A DNA stretch of 64,000 bases, from contig NZ_DF820425.1 of the NCBI RefSeq assembly GCF_000617845.2, positions 3,027,725 to 3,091,724 of the forward strand, given 5' to 3'. The notes below the pieces were generated by a model that saw only the letters and a program-made list of their open reading frames with translations, had not been told where the DNA came from and made no database searches. Made by a program: the position numbers and the translations under genes. Origin of the DNA: Bradyrhizobium sp. DOA9. GTDB taxonomy: Bacteria > Pseudomonadota > Alphaproteobacteria > Rhizobiales > Xanthobacteraceae. Positions 24,627-33,053 of the stretch are shown here, in pieces; position 1 is the first letter of the stretch, and each line of letters starts with the position of its first letter.

Positions 24627-26192
24627 ATGGCAACGCTCCGCGCCTCGCGCGCATGGACCCGGCGGCAGTTCCTGGTCCGCTCCGCCTCCGCTCTCGCCAT
24701 CGCCTCGTTCGCGAAGCATCGCCTGAGCCGCGCCGCCGATCGGCCGCAGATCGCAGGCGGCATCCAGTCCGGCGATGTCTCCGGCGGCTCCGCGGTGATC
24801 TGGGCGCGCGCCGACCGGCCCGCGCGGATGCAGGTGGAATGCTCGACCGTCGAGAGTTTCAAGACCATCATCGCGTCGGCTTCCGGCGATGCGCTGCCCG
24901 ACGCCGATCTCACGTCGAAGCTTCTGCTGGACGACCTGCCGCCCGGGCAGGACATCTTCTATCGCGTGCGCTTCGACGACATCGCCACCGGCATCGCTGG
25001 CGAAAGCCGCGTCGGCCATTTCCGCACCGCGCCGGCAGCGCGCCAGTCGATCTCGTTCCTGTGGTCCGGCGACACCGCGGGGCAGGGCTGGGGCATCGAC
25101 GTCTCCCGCGGCGGCTATCGCAGCTATCGCACCATGCGCGACAACAACCCGGATTTCTTCATCCATTGCGGCGATCACATCTACGCGGACTGCACGATTC
25201 CCTCCGAACAGAAGCTGCCCAACGGCGAAACCTGGCGCAACCTCGTCACTGAAGAGAAATCCGAGGTCGCGCACACCCTGGCCCAGTTCCGCGGCAACTA
25301 CAAATACAACCACCTCGACGGACACTTTCGCGCCTTTCATGCGGAGGTGCCGATGTTGGCGCAATGGGACGATCACGAAGTGACCAACGACTGGTCGCCG
25401 ATCGGGACCTGTGACGAGTCCGGACACGAGGACGACGGCACCCCGCGCCTGGTCGCGCGCGCCCGTCGAGCCTTCTTCGACTTCATGCCGATCCGCGACA
25501 TCGGCGCGCGGCACGGTCGCGTCTATCGCAAGATCGCCTACGGTCCGCTGCTCGATGTCTTCATGATCGACATGCGCAGCTACCGCGACGAGAACTGGAA
25601 CAAGGGCGATGATCACAGAGGCTGGATCCTGGGCGCCGAGCAGCTCGCCTGGCTGAAGCGCGAGCTCGCCGCCTCGCGCGCGACCTGGAAGGTGATCGCG
25701 GCCGATTTGCCGATCGGCCTGATCAGCCTGGACGCCGTCGCGCTCGGCGACGGGCCGCCCGACCGGCGCGAGCACGAGATCGCCGATCTGCTCTTGTCCA
25801 TCAAGCGTGCCGGCATCCGCAACATCGTCTGGCTCACCGCCGACATGCACTACACTGCTGCGCATTATTACGATCCGAACAAGGCACAATTTCAGGACTT
25901 CGAGCCGTTCTGGGAGTTCGTCTCCGGCCCGCTGCATGCCGGCAGCTGGAGCCCGGGCGAGCTCGACGACACTTTCGGCCCGGTCGCGATGTACCAGCAT
26001 GGCTGCAGCGCCGCGCAAGGCGACAATCTGGCGCCCTGCTTCGGCTTGCAGTTCTTCGGGCGGGTCGACATCGACGGCGCGAGCGGCGTGATGACGGTGA
26101 CGTTGAAGGACGTCGACAATCGCGACCTCTGGTCGGTCGACATCGTGCCGCAGGTGCAGGCGCATCCCGCGGTGGTGGCGCAGCATTGGTGA
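24627..26192 (+). CDS. PhoD-type alkaline phosphatase/phosphodiesterase, Tat-exported
   Basis: 521 residues. The N-terminus has a twin-arginine signal (TRRQFLVRSASALAIASF). The PhoD N-terminal beta domain (GIQSGDVSGGSAVIWARADRPARM) is followed by a metallophosphatase core with FLWSGDTAGQ, FFIHCGDHIYAD, MLAQWDDHEVTNDW and NIVWLTADMHYTAAHYY. These would supply the metal ligands of a Ca/Fe PhoD enzyme, which releases phosphate from phosphodiesters in the periplasm. No PHO box seen upstream, so phosphate control is not shown. Confidence 0.9.
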   Translation: MATLRASRAWTRRQFLVRSASALAIASFAKHRLSRAADRPQIAGGIQSGDVSGGSAVIWARADRPARMQVECSTVESFKTIIASASGDALPDADLTSKLLLDDLPPGQDIFYRVRFDDIATGIAGESRVGHFRTAPAARQSISFLWSGDTAGQGWGIDVSRGGYRSYRTMRDNNPDFFIHCGDHIYADCTIPSEQKLPNGETWRNLVTEEKSEVAHTLAQFRGNYKYNHLDGHFRAFHAEVPMLAQWDDHEVTNDWSPIGTCDESGHEDDGTPRLVARARRAFFDFMPIRDIGARHGRVYRKIAYGPLLDVFMIDMRSYRDENWNKGDDHRGWILGAEQLAWLKRELAASRATWKVIAADLPIGLISLDAVALGDGPPDRREHEIADLLLSIKRAGIRNIVWLTADMHYTAAHYYDPNKAQFQDFEPFWEFVSGPLHAGSWSPGELDDTFGPVAMYQHGCSAAQGDNLAPCFGLQFFGRVDIDGASGVMTVTLKDVDNRDLWSVDIVPQVQAHPAVVAQHW

Positions 26193-26215
26193 GAGTCAGG
26201 TCGTTCTCTCGGCAT

Positions 26216-26296
26216 CGTCATGGCCGGGCCTGACCTGGCCTGACCCTGCGCCGAAGCGGCTTCGGCCGCGCAGGCGGGACAAGCCCGGGCATGACG
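26216..26296. repeat. palindromic intergenic repeat
   Basis: Arms CGTCATGGCCGGGC and GCCCGGGCATGACG with a GC-rich middle; same family as the elements at 37612-37697 and 50390-50480. It follows the phosphatase stop codon by 24 bases. Confidence 0.75.
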
Positions 26297-26353
26297 ACGA
26301 GAGGCTGCTAACCCGATCTTGACTGGCGCGCCGTGCTGCTCCCGCGCCAGGGT

Positions 26354-26564
26354 CAGGCTATCGCATATGACTTGTGTCCGCGGCCTGCGCGCAAGCCTCG
26401 TCCTTCGAGACGGCGCTAACGCGCCTCCTCAGGATGAGGCTCATCAGCATCAGTGCTCGGTGAAACTGCTGCCGCGCACTCGGTCCTCATCCCGAGGAGC
26501 CCGCCTCAAGCGGGCGTCTCGAAGGATGGCCGCAGGGAAGAACTCCCCAAATGCGATAGCCCTG
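26354..26564. repeat. 211-bp inverted-repeat element
   Basis: The outer arms CAGGCTATCGCAT (26354) and ATGCGATAGCCCTG (26551) enclose inner arms GTCCTTCGAGACG and CGTCTCGAAGGA. The interior shows no credible reading frame. It has the look of a dispersed non-coding repeat. The rest of 26193-26764 holds no gene I can support. Before the terminator, one plus-strand frame reads KKIAALAKGRRVNPAFAPAP, a possible gene remnant. Confidence 0.65.
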
Positions 26565-26722
26565 CGCTGAGGTGAGGGGTCCCGCCACTTCTTTTCCATC
26601 ACAGAAAAGCCGGCTCACGCGGCATCGCCGCGCGACGATGCCGACCGCAAAAAGATCGCCGCGCTGGCCAAGGGCAGACGCGTCAATCCAGCCTTCGCGC
26701 CAGCTCCAGCAATCAAGCAATT

Positions 26723-26748
26723 GAAATGGCCCCGCGAGGGGCCATTTC
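26723..26748 (-). terminator. terminator after the His-rich protein gene
   Basis: GAAATGGCCCC / GGGGCCATTTC with a GCGA loop is a perfect 11-bp stem, 17 bases past the stop codon at 26765. Confidence 0.75.
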
Positions 26749-26764
26749 CATGTTGCGTGACGCG

Positions 26765-27007
26765 TCAGTCCCAGTGGTGATGGCGGTGGCTGCGCTTGAT
26801 CACGACGACCTTGTTGCCGCGATGATGCCCGCGATGCCAGCCGTGATCATGATGCCTGCGATACTCGGCGCGGGCGCCGTACGGGCCGTGGTGATGATGG
26901 TGGTAGCCGCTGCTGCGCTTGATCACCACCGTTTCCGCACTTGCCAGAGTGGGCGCCGCGATCACGATCGCACCGAGAGCCGCAACCAGATAACCAAGCT
27001 TCTTCAT
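26765..27007 (-). CDS. exported histidine-rich small protein
   Basis: 80 residues: signal peptide MKKLGYLVAALGAIVIAAPTLASA, then two copies of a VVIKRS motif framing a His-rich core (SGYHHHHHGPYG, RRHHDHGWHRGHHRG) and a final RHHHWD. About a third of the mature residues are His, so periplasmic metal binding (Zn, Ni, Cu) is plausible. AGGAGGACAGC is an excellent ribosome site. A GGAAC-N16-GGTT promoter precedes it and a clear terminator follows: a single-gene unit. Confidence 0.85.
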   Translation of the reverse strand: MKKLGYLVAALGAIVIAAPTLASAETVVIKRSSGYHHHHHGPYGARAEYRRHHDHGWHRGHHRGNKVVVIKRSHRHHHWD

Positions 27008-27037
27008 GCTGTCCTCCTCCAAACGAATGCACATCTA

Positions 27038-27062
27038 AACCGCAGATCTGCACGAACGTTCC
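27038..27062 (-). promoter_or_regulatory. EcfG-type promoter candidate for the His-rich protein
   Basis: Minus-strand GGAAC-N16-GGTT, ending 31 bases before the start codon at 27007. Confidence 0.55.
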
Positions 27063-27109
27063 GGAGGAACGGCGAGAGAATTCTGAATGGATGTTCAGGC
27101 GAAGGCGTG

Positions 27110-27562
27110 TCAATCGCAGCGCTGCTGCGCGGGCGTCGGTGCACCGGTTGCGACGTATTTGCCGTCCCTGATCGTGTACTCGCCGCGCTCGCTGCGATTG
27201 TAGATCGCGCGCAGGCTGCCGTCCTTCTGCAACAGCAACCCGAATTCGCGCGCCTGATGCAACGAGGGGAAGTAGACCATCACATTGAGCAGACCCTCGG
27301 CATTGACGGTGGCGGACACCACCTCGTTCTCGTCCCTGGCCTCGCCGAAATTGCGCCGGTACATCACCCGGCCGTCTTTCCGGATTTCGTAAGTCAGGAG
27401 CGCCCCCTTGTCGCGGTCGGGCCGGGTCGCGCAATCGACCGCCCACGAGCCCAGCAGGCCCCATTGCTCCACGGTCGCGGCCAGCGTCTCGGCACTGGCC
27501 GTGGAGGTGAACGCGGCCCACAGCACCGCAGCCGCGATCCAGCGGCCCGAACAACGCATCAT
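27110..27562 (-). CDS. exported hypothetical protein, 150 aa
   Basis: Signal peptide MMRCSGRWIAAAVLWAAFTSTASA, then a beta-rich domain with WGLLGSWAVDCATRPD, GRVMYRRNFGE and a C-terminal Cys (AQQRCD) that could pair with the first. CAGGA precedes the ATG pair at 27562/27559. The layout resembles small lipocalin-like periplasmic proteins of rhizobia. No function known. Confidence 0.75.
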   Translation of the reverse strand: MMRCSGRWIAAAVLWAAFTSTASAETLAATVEQWGLLGSWAVDCATRPDRDKGALLTYEIRKDGRVMYRRNFGEARDENEVVSATVNAEGLLNVMVYFPSLHQAREFGLLLQKDGSLRAIYNRSERGEYTIRDGKYVATGAPTPAQQRCD

Positions 27563-27686
27563 GTCCTGAAAAACCCCGCCTCGACGAATTTCAAAGTCTA
27601 GCATCCCGCGCGCCGTCGTCCACGGCCGCGGTCGATCGCGCGCGAATTTGATCCGCGTCAATGAGACCGGCCGCAGCGAGGGTAGG

Positions 27687-27992
27687 ATGGCAGCTCCGAA
27701 GGCGAACGTGGATACACCAATGCTGAATCAAGTCATGGATTTTGCGGGCGAAGTGCTGCCGGGGAGCTGCGCCGTGCCGCCCTATTCGGAGACCGCGTTT
27801 CTGGCCGAGCTGGGCGACCGCCTGAGGTCCTCGCGCACCCGCTGCGACCTGTCGCGCCGGGAGCTTGCCCGCCGCTCCGGGATTTCCGAGCGCTACATCG
27901 CCCAGATCGAGGCGGGCAAAGGCAATGTCTCGATCGTCCTGCTGCTGCGGCTGGCCTCCGCGATCCACAGCAGCCAGCCACAGGCGGCGTGA
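27687..27992 (+). CDS. XRE-type HTH regulator, BoxR N-terminal-like
   Basis: 101 residues with a Cro/C1 HTH: FLAELGDRLRSSRTRCDLSRRELARRSGISERYIAQIEAGKGNVSIVLLLRLASAI. The phrase SERYIAQIEAGKGNVSI closely recalls the HTH half of BoxR/BzdR regulators of aromatic degradation, but the shikimate-kinase-like sensor half is missing. It ends 18 bases before the extradiol dioxygenase gene on the same strand, so it probably controls that gene and itself. Confidence 0.85.
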   Translation: MAAPKANVDTPMLNQVMDFAGEVLPGSCAVPPYSETAFLAELGDRLRSSRTRCDLSRRELARRSGISERYIAQIEAGKGNVSIVLLLRLASAIHSSQPQAA

Positions 27993-28010
27993 CGCTCCGA
28001 GGTGACCGCC

Positions 28011-28865
28011 ATGGGGCAGCTCGTACTCGCGGCCAAGGTCACCCACGTTCCATCATTGATGCTGTCGGAGCAATCAGGCAGCCCGCTGCGGGCCGCCCGC
28101 GAGCCGGCGGTCAGCTCCTTGCGCGAGCTCGGCCGGCGGGCGAAGGATCGCGGCGTCACCTGCTTCGTGGTGTTCGACACCCACTGGCTCTCCAATTTCG
28201 GCTACCACATCAACGCCAATGCGCGGCATCGCGGCTCATTCACGAGCCATGAAGCGCCGCACATGATTCAGGATCTGCGCTACGATCTGCCGGGCGATAC
28301 CAGCCTCGCCGAAGCCATTGCGGGCAGGGCCGGAGACGCGGGCCTCAACGTCATCGCGCATCGGGTGGCCAGCCTCGGGCTGGAATACGGCACCATCGTG
28401 CCGATGCACTACATGAATCCCGATGGCTTTGCGAAGGTGGTCTCGATCGCCTCGCCGCTGTTCACCTCGTTCGAGGAGAGCCGGATCCTCGGTGAAGCCA
28501 CCCGGCGGGCGATCGACCAATCCGGCGAACGGGTCGCCGTCCTCGCCAGCGGTTCGCTTTCGCATCGGCTCTGGCCCAACAAGAAGCTGGGCCCCGAGGC
28601 GTGGACGTCGGTCGCCAGCGAGTTCAACCGCCAGGTCGATCTGCGCGTGCTCGAGCTGTGGCAAAGCCGCCGCTACCGCGAATTCCTCGACATGCTTCCG
28701 GACTATGCCACCAAGTGCAACGGCGAAGGCGGCATGGCCGACACCATCATGCTGTTCGCCGCGCTTGGCTGGTATGACTACCGCGGCACGGCCGAGCAGC
28801 TTTGCGACTACTTCCCATCCTCGGGCAGCGGCCAGGTCAACGTGGAATTCCACGTCGAGACGTGA
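28011..28865 (+). CDS. HpaD-type extradiol ring-cleavage dioxygenase
   Basis: 284 residues of the class III (LigB-fold) extradiol family: LVLAAKVTHVPSLMLSE supplies an N-terminal His ligand, followed by FVVFDTHWLSNFGYHINANARHRG, LGLEYGTIVPMHYMNP and a final NVEFHVE. The match by eye is to 3,4-dihydroxyphenylacetate 2,3-dioxygenase, which opens homoprotocatechuate. ATG 28011 is chosen over GTG 28002 because GAGGTG lies 7 bases upstream. The rest of the hpa pathway is absent nearby, so the true substrate may differ. Confidence 0.85.
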   Translation: MGQLVLAAKVTHVPSLMLSEQSGSPLRAAREPAVSSLRELGRRAKDRGVTCFVVFDTHWLSNFGYHINANARHRGSFTSHEAPHMIQDLRYDLPGDTSLAEAIAGRAGDAGLNVIAHRVASLGLEYGTIVPMHYMNPDGFAKVVSIASPLFTSFEESRILGEATRRAIDQSGERVAVLASGSLSHRLWPNKKLGPEAWTSVASEFNRQVDLRVLELWQSRRYREFLDMLPDYATKCNGEGGMADTIMLFAALGWYDYRGTAEQLCDYFPSSGSGQVNVEFHVET

Positions 28866-28873
28866 GGGCCAGT

Positions 28874-29218
28874 TCAGCGCTGGTCGTAAGGTTCGAAGAT
28901 TTGGTCGCGGCCGGCTGACCAGGCTTCGGAATTCGATGGGAGGTAGCTCACCATGGTCACGATCTGATCCCCATTCGATCGATCCATCCAAAGAAACCCA
29001 TAGGTCCGTTTCGGCGATCTGATTCTTCGTGGTCCTTCGAACTGGTCGGGAGCAATCTTGCGTCTCGCGCACTCTTGCCGGAAAGCAAGCATTGCTTCTT
29101 TACGAGCGCTCGCTTCGGTGCTCGTTGCGAAGTCCAGGATTTCGGAAGCAACGATCACCAGACCAAAAGCCACGAGGATTCCGAGTATCCACGATGCGAT
29201 CCGTGCCGGCCGTTTCAT
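28874..29218 (-). CDS. single-pass membrane protein, hypothetical
   Basis: 114 residues: a basic start (MKRPARIAS), one membrane helix (WILGILVAFGLVIVASEIL) and a polar domain outside. Its ATG follows directly after the TAG stop of the aminotransferase gene, so the two are probably co-transcribed. No family recognised. Confidence 0.65.
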   Translation of the reverse strand: MKRPARIASWILGILVAFGLVIVASEILDFATSTEASARKEAMLAFRQECARRKIAPDQFEGPRRIRSPKRTYGFLWMDRSNGDQIVTMVSYLPSNSEAWSAGRDQIFEPYDQR

Positions 29219-30454
29219 CTACGCCTTTGCCTTCTCCACATTGCCGCTGCGCGCCGGCACGCCGAACTCCTTGCGGCACACTTCGGCCAGCACGGCGACG
29301 CCCTCGCGGATCTGCTGGTGCGTGGGGCTGCCGAAACAGAGCCTGAGCCGCGAGGCGGAATGGCCCTTGTTGGTCGACCATTCCGGTCCCGGATTGATCG
29401 AGACGCCGGCAGCGAGCGCGGCCTGATACAGCTTCAGGGTGTCGACCTGGTCGGGCAGCTTGACCCAGAGGAAGATGCCGCCCTTGGGCTCCTCGAATTC
29501 GGCCGCGGTCCCGAACTGCTCGTTCAGGGCTTCCATCAGCGTGTCGAGCTTGGTACGCAGCGCCTTCGTCAAGGCCGGCACGTGGGTTGCAAAATGCGGC
29601 TTGCAGTAGCTGGCGAGCACCATCTGCTCCAGCGCACCGGAGCCCGCATCCGTCTTCAGCGCCAGCATCCGCGACATCACCTCCCAGGGCGCCACGACGA
29701 AGCCGACGCGCAGCGCCGGCGCGATCGATTTCGAGAACGAGCCGATATGGATCACGCCGCCGCTCCTACTCATCGCGTAGATCGCGGGCGGCCGCTGCCC
29801 GGACCAGATCAGGTCGGCATAGCAATCGTCCTCGAAGATCGGCACGCCATATTCGGTCGCGAGCCGGACCAGCTCGGTGCGGCGGCTCTCGGGCATGATG
29901 CTGCCGGTCGGATTCTGCACCGTCGGAATGGTGTAGATGTATTTCGGCCGGATGCCGCGGCGCTTCAGGTCGGCCAGCGTGGAGGCCAAGAGGTCCATGC
30001 GCATGCCGTCCTTGTCGAGGGGAATGCCGACGACGTTGACGCCGAGGCGCGCCAGCCGTGTCAGCGAGCCCTGATAGCTTTCCTGCTCGAAGATCACGGT
30101 GTCGCCGCGCGTCAGCAGGGTGGCGTTGACGAGGTCGAGCGCCTGCAGCGAGCCGGAGACGATCAGGAGGTCGTCGACCGTGCAGCTGATGCCGGCATCG
30201 CGCTTGAGTTTCGTCACCAGGAATTCGCGCAAGGGCAGGTAGCCCTGCGGACCATGGGCGAGCCCGTAGGTGGCGAGCGAGCGTCCCTCGCGCCGCAGCA
30301 CCGTGTCGGCCGCTTCGATCAGCTCGTCGAGCGGCAGCTGTTCGGAATCATTGTTGCCGCCGACGAAGCTGTATTTGGCAAGGCCCGCCCAGCGCGCAGA
30401 AGGGGCCGGCAGCCCTGCTGGAAACAGGGGCGCGAAATCGAAGCTGGACGTCAT
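29219..30454 (-). CDS. PLP-dependent aminotransferase (class I/II, MocR-core type)
   Basis: 411 residues. Substrate-entry and PLP motifs are NPTGSIMPESRR, EDDCYADLIW (Asp for the pyridine N) and SFSKSIAPALRVGF, with the Schiff-base Lys. The pattern LATYGLAHGPQGYLPLREFL is that of 2-aminoadipate/valine-pyruvate type enzymes and of MocR aminotransferase domains; no N-terminal HTH is present. Substrate uncertain. The start at 30454 is preceded by AACGAGGAACG. Confidence 0.88.
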   Translation of the reverse strand: MTSSFDFAPLFPAGLPAPSARWAGLAKYSFVGGNNDSEQLPLDELIEAADTVLRREGRSLATYGLAHGPQGYLPLREFLVTKLKRDAGISCTVDDLLIVSGSLQALDLVNATLLTRGDTVIFEQESYQGSLTRLARLGVNVVGIPLDKDGMRMDLLASTLADLKRRGIRPKYIYTIPTVQNPTGSIMPESRRTELVRLATEYGVPIFEDDCYADLIWSGQRPPAIYAMSRSGGVIHIGSFSKSIAPALRVGFVVAPWEVMSRMLALKTDAGSGALEQMVLASYCKPHFATHVPALTKALRTKLDTLMEALNEQFGTAAEFEEPKGGIFLWVKLPDQVDTLKLYQAALAAGVSINPGPEWSTNKGHSASRLRLCFGSPTHQQIREGVAVLAEVCRKEFGVPARSGNVEKAKA

Positions 30455-30538
30455 GGGAGCGTTCCTCGTTTTGTTCTTGTTGAGCGTCGGCTTTGCACCG
30501 GCCGCCTGACTTCCTGCCGGCCGTCCTGGTCGGCCGTC

Positions 30539-31066
30539 TCACTGCCTAGTGGCCGTCCTGGTCGGACGGCCCTGGCTGATGAAAGCGTAATGCGCGTTGG
30601 CGATGCCGCCAACCATCAGGGCTTCGACCACCGGCTCGGCGATCTCGCCCGTGGCGGCCCAGTCGACCAGAAAATTGGCGCCGGTCCCGCCGCGTACGTC
30701 GTCGGTCGGAATGAAGATCGAGACGGTGGCGAGGGGCCGTAGCGCCACCGGCGTCTTCAGATAGCTCTCAACCTGCTTGCCTGCGGTGTCGAAATAGGCG
30801 ATGCGTTTGATGACCAGCGGCTGGGTCTCGGAGGCATTGTGTACGCTCAGCGTCACCGAGAAGTCGACACGCAGCTTGCCCTGGCTCATCGCGACGCTGG
30901 AATAGGCGGGCACGTAGAAACCGCCGGAGAGGGCGAGGCCTTCCTTCGGCAGCGGGGTGAGCGATTCGGCAAAGCTTTGTTCGATATTGACCTTGGATTG
31001 CGCGGCGGCGGGCAAGGCAAAGGCAAGGGGACCCAGCAGCATGGCTGTGATGAGCCCATTCCGCAT
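30539..31066 (-). CDS. DUF3124-type exported protein
   Basis: 175 residues: signal peptide MRNGLITAMLLGPLAFALPAAAQ, then a beta-sandwich with YVPAYSSVA, DFSVTLSVHNASETQPLVIKRIAYFDTAGK and FIPTDDVRGGTGANFLVDW, which is the DUF3124 pattern. Function unknown. The 13-base sequence CCGTCCTGGTCGG occurs twice near its end (about 30524 and 30552). Divergent from the antiporter gene with a short shared promoter region. Confidence 0.8.
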   Translation of the reverse strand: MRNGLITAMLLGPLAFALPAAAQSKVNIEQSFAESLTPLPKEGLALSGGFYVPAYSSVAMSQGKLRVDFSVTLSVHNASETQPLVIKRIAYFDTAGKQVESYLKTPVALRPLATVSIFIPTDDVRGGTGANFLVDWAATGEIAEPVVEALMVGGIANAHYAFISQGRPTRTATRQ

Positions 31067-31133
31067 GTGACGAATTGCTCGCTTGCCGCACCGCAACCCG
31101 TCTCTAGGGTGCGGCAAAACGGACCAATTTGGC

Positions 31134-32864
31134 ATGCACGAGCTTATTCGCGACATCACTCTCTCTATCCTGTTTGCCTGGATGCTGGGCCTGCTCGCCC
31201 ATTTCGCCCGGCAACCGCTGATCCTGGCCTACCTTATCGCCGGCTTCTGCATAGGTCCATTCGGCGCCGGCTGGGTCCATTCGCAGGAATCGATCAGCGT
31301 CATCTCCGAGCTTGGCCTGATCTTCATGCTGTTCATGATCGGGCTCGAGATCGACCTGAAGAAGATCGTGCGGGCAGGGCGGGTGATCCTGTTCGCGGCG
31401 GGCAGCCAGTTGCTCGGCGGCTGTCTGCTCGGGGTTCTGTTCTTCGTCGGCATCGGCCTGTCGATCGGCGGCGGGCATTTCGATGCGGTCTATCTCTGCG
31501 TCGCCTGCGCGCTGTCGAGCACGGTCATCATCGTCAAGGTGCTCTACGAGAAGCGCGAGCTCGACACGCTGCCGGGACGAATCACCCTCGGCGTGCTGGT
31601 GCTCCAGGACATCTTCGCCATCCTGTTCCTGGCGGTGCAGCCTAGTCTGGCCAACCTCGAGGTCAGCGTCATCCTGCTCTCGATCGGCCGCGTCGCGGTG
31701 CTGGTCGCGGCCACGCTCCTGGTCAGCCGCTATGTGCTGCCGCGCGTCTTCCATCAGATCGCCCGCCGGCCCGAGCTGATTCTGCTCGGCGCGCTGGCCT
31801 GGTGCTTTCTGGTCGCCGAGACCGCGTACAGGCTGTCGCTGTCGCGCGAGATGGGCGCCTTGATCGCGGGCGTCTCGCTCTCGACCTTCCCCTACGCGCT
31901 CGACGTCACCGCCAAGGTCACCACGCTCCGCGACTTCTTCATCACGCTGTTCTTCGTTTCGCTCGGCATGACCATTCCCGTGCCCGGCCTCTCGGTGATC
32001 AGCCTTGCCTTGATGATCGCGGCGTTCACCGTGGTGAGCCGCCTCGTCACCACCTTCACGCCGCTCTACCTGATGAAGCAGGGCTTGCGCGCCAGCCTGT
32101 TGCCGGCGCTCAACCTCGCGCAGATCTCCGAATTCTCGCTGGTGGTGATCCAGACCGGCGTCGCCGACCACCACATCGCAGCCGAGACGGCGAATGCCGC
32201 CTCCTTCGCCTTCGTGGTGCTTGCGGTGCTCTCGACCTTCGTGATGACCCGCAGCGACGAGATCACCCGCTGGGCGATCGGCCCGCTGAAGCGGATCGGC
32301 CTGCGCGATCTCGACCACGGCAACGGCCATGCCGAGGAGGGCCACGAGGGTGGCCACGGCGAGGCCCGCCGCATCGTCATCCTCGGCTTTTTCCGTGCGG
32401 CGAGCGCGCTTTTGGCCGAGATCGAACGGCAGACGCCGGTGCTGCTCGAGCAGATCACCGTGGTCGATTTCAACCCCAATGTGTACCAGACCCTGCTCTC
32501 GCGCGGTTTGCACGTGATCTACGGCGACATCAGCAATGTCGACACGCTGATCCACGCCGGCATCGGCAAGTCCGAGATGATCATCCTCAGCGTGCCGGAT
32601 TCGCTATTGAAGGGCGCCACCAACGAGAAGCTGGTCCGCCACGTCCGCGCGCTCAATCCGACCGCCCTGATCGTCACCACGGCGGACCTTTTGGCCGACG
32701 TCGACGCGCTCTACGAGGCCGGCGCCAGCTACGTCACCGTGACCCGGCTCAGCGATGCACATGAGCTGTTTACGGTGATCGAAGCCGCCCAGGCCGGCCT
32801 GCTCGACGACAAGCGTGCCGAGCTCGATCAGCGCCTCGGCGAGCGCCGCGAGGTGCTGCCCTGA
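31134..32864 (+). CDS. CPA2-type cation:proton antiporter (KefB/YbaL-like)
   Basis: 576 residues: about twelve membrane helices of the Na/H exchanger fold (LILAYLIAGFCIGPFGAGW, CALSSTVIIVKVLYEK, LQDIFAILFL). Then comes a His/Glu-rich linker (HGNGHAEEGHEGGHGEARR) and a TrkA-N-like domain (about 420-550). In that domain the usual nucleotide loop GYGR.G reads GFFRAAS, so NAD binding is doubtful, although the acidic VVDFNP strand end is kept. It exports K or Na in exchange for protons. In-frame ATGs upstream would add non-homologous residues. Confidence 0.9.
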   Translation: MHELIRDITLSILFAWMLGLLAHFARQPLILAYLIAGFCIGPFGAGWVHSQESISVISELGLIFMLFMIGLEIDLKKIVRAGRVILFAAGSQLLGGCLLGVLFFVGIGLSIGGGHFDAVYLCVACALSSTVIIVKVLYEKRELDTLPGRITLGVLVLQDIFAILFLAVQPSLANLEVSVILLSIGRVAVLVAATLLVSRYVLPRVFHQIARRPELILLGALAWCFLVAETAYRLSLSREMGALIAGVSLSTFPYALDVTAKVTTLRDFFITLFFVSLGMTIPVPGLSVISLALMIAAFTVVSRLVTTFTPLYLMKQGLRASLLPALNLAQISEFSLVVIQTGVADHHIAAETANAASFAFVVLAVLSTFVMTRSDEITRWAIGPLKRIGLRDLDHGNGHAEEGHEGGHGEARRIVILGFFRAASALLAEIERQTPVLLEQITVVDFNPNVYQTLLSRGLHVIYGDISNVDTLIHAGIGKSEMIILSVPDSLLKGATNEKLVRHVRALNPTALIVTTADLLADVDALYEAGASYVTVTRLSDAHELFTVIEAAQAGLLDDKRAELDQRLGERREVLP

Positions 32865-33053
32865 CGGCGCCGGGCCGCCTTCCTTGCCGCCTTCCTTGCG
32901 GGCAATCCGCGCCTATATCGCCGGTAATGCCCGGTGCAAGCCTGAAACCGATCGGCAGGCCCGCCCTCAGGCATATGTGGTTGCGCCGGGGAGACTAGCG
33001 CCCCGACCCAAGTCCGGCTAAGCCTCCCGGCCATAACCGATAGAGATTGGGAC

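Noticed and set aside
26726..27601. Plus-strand frame over the His-rich and neighbouring exported genes
   Set aside because: It runs through two genes with good signal peptides and ribosome sites on the other strand and lacks any motif.
29075..30742. Long plus-strand frame opposite the aminotransferase
   Set aside because: Antisense artefact of GC-rich codon usage; the minus strand has PLP motifs and a proper start.
32866..33053. FMN riboswitch before ribB
   Set aside because: I looked for the conserved RFN motifs and found none on the plus strand.
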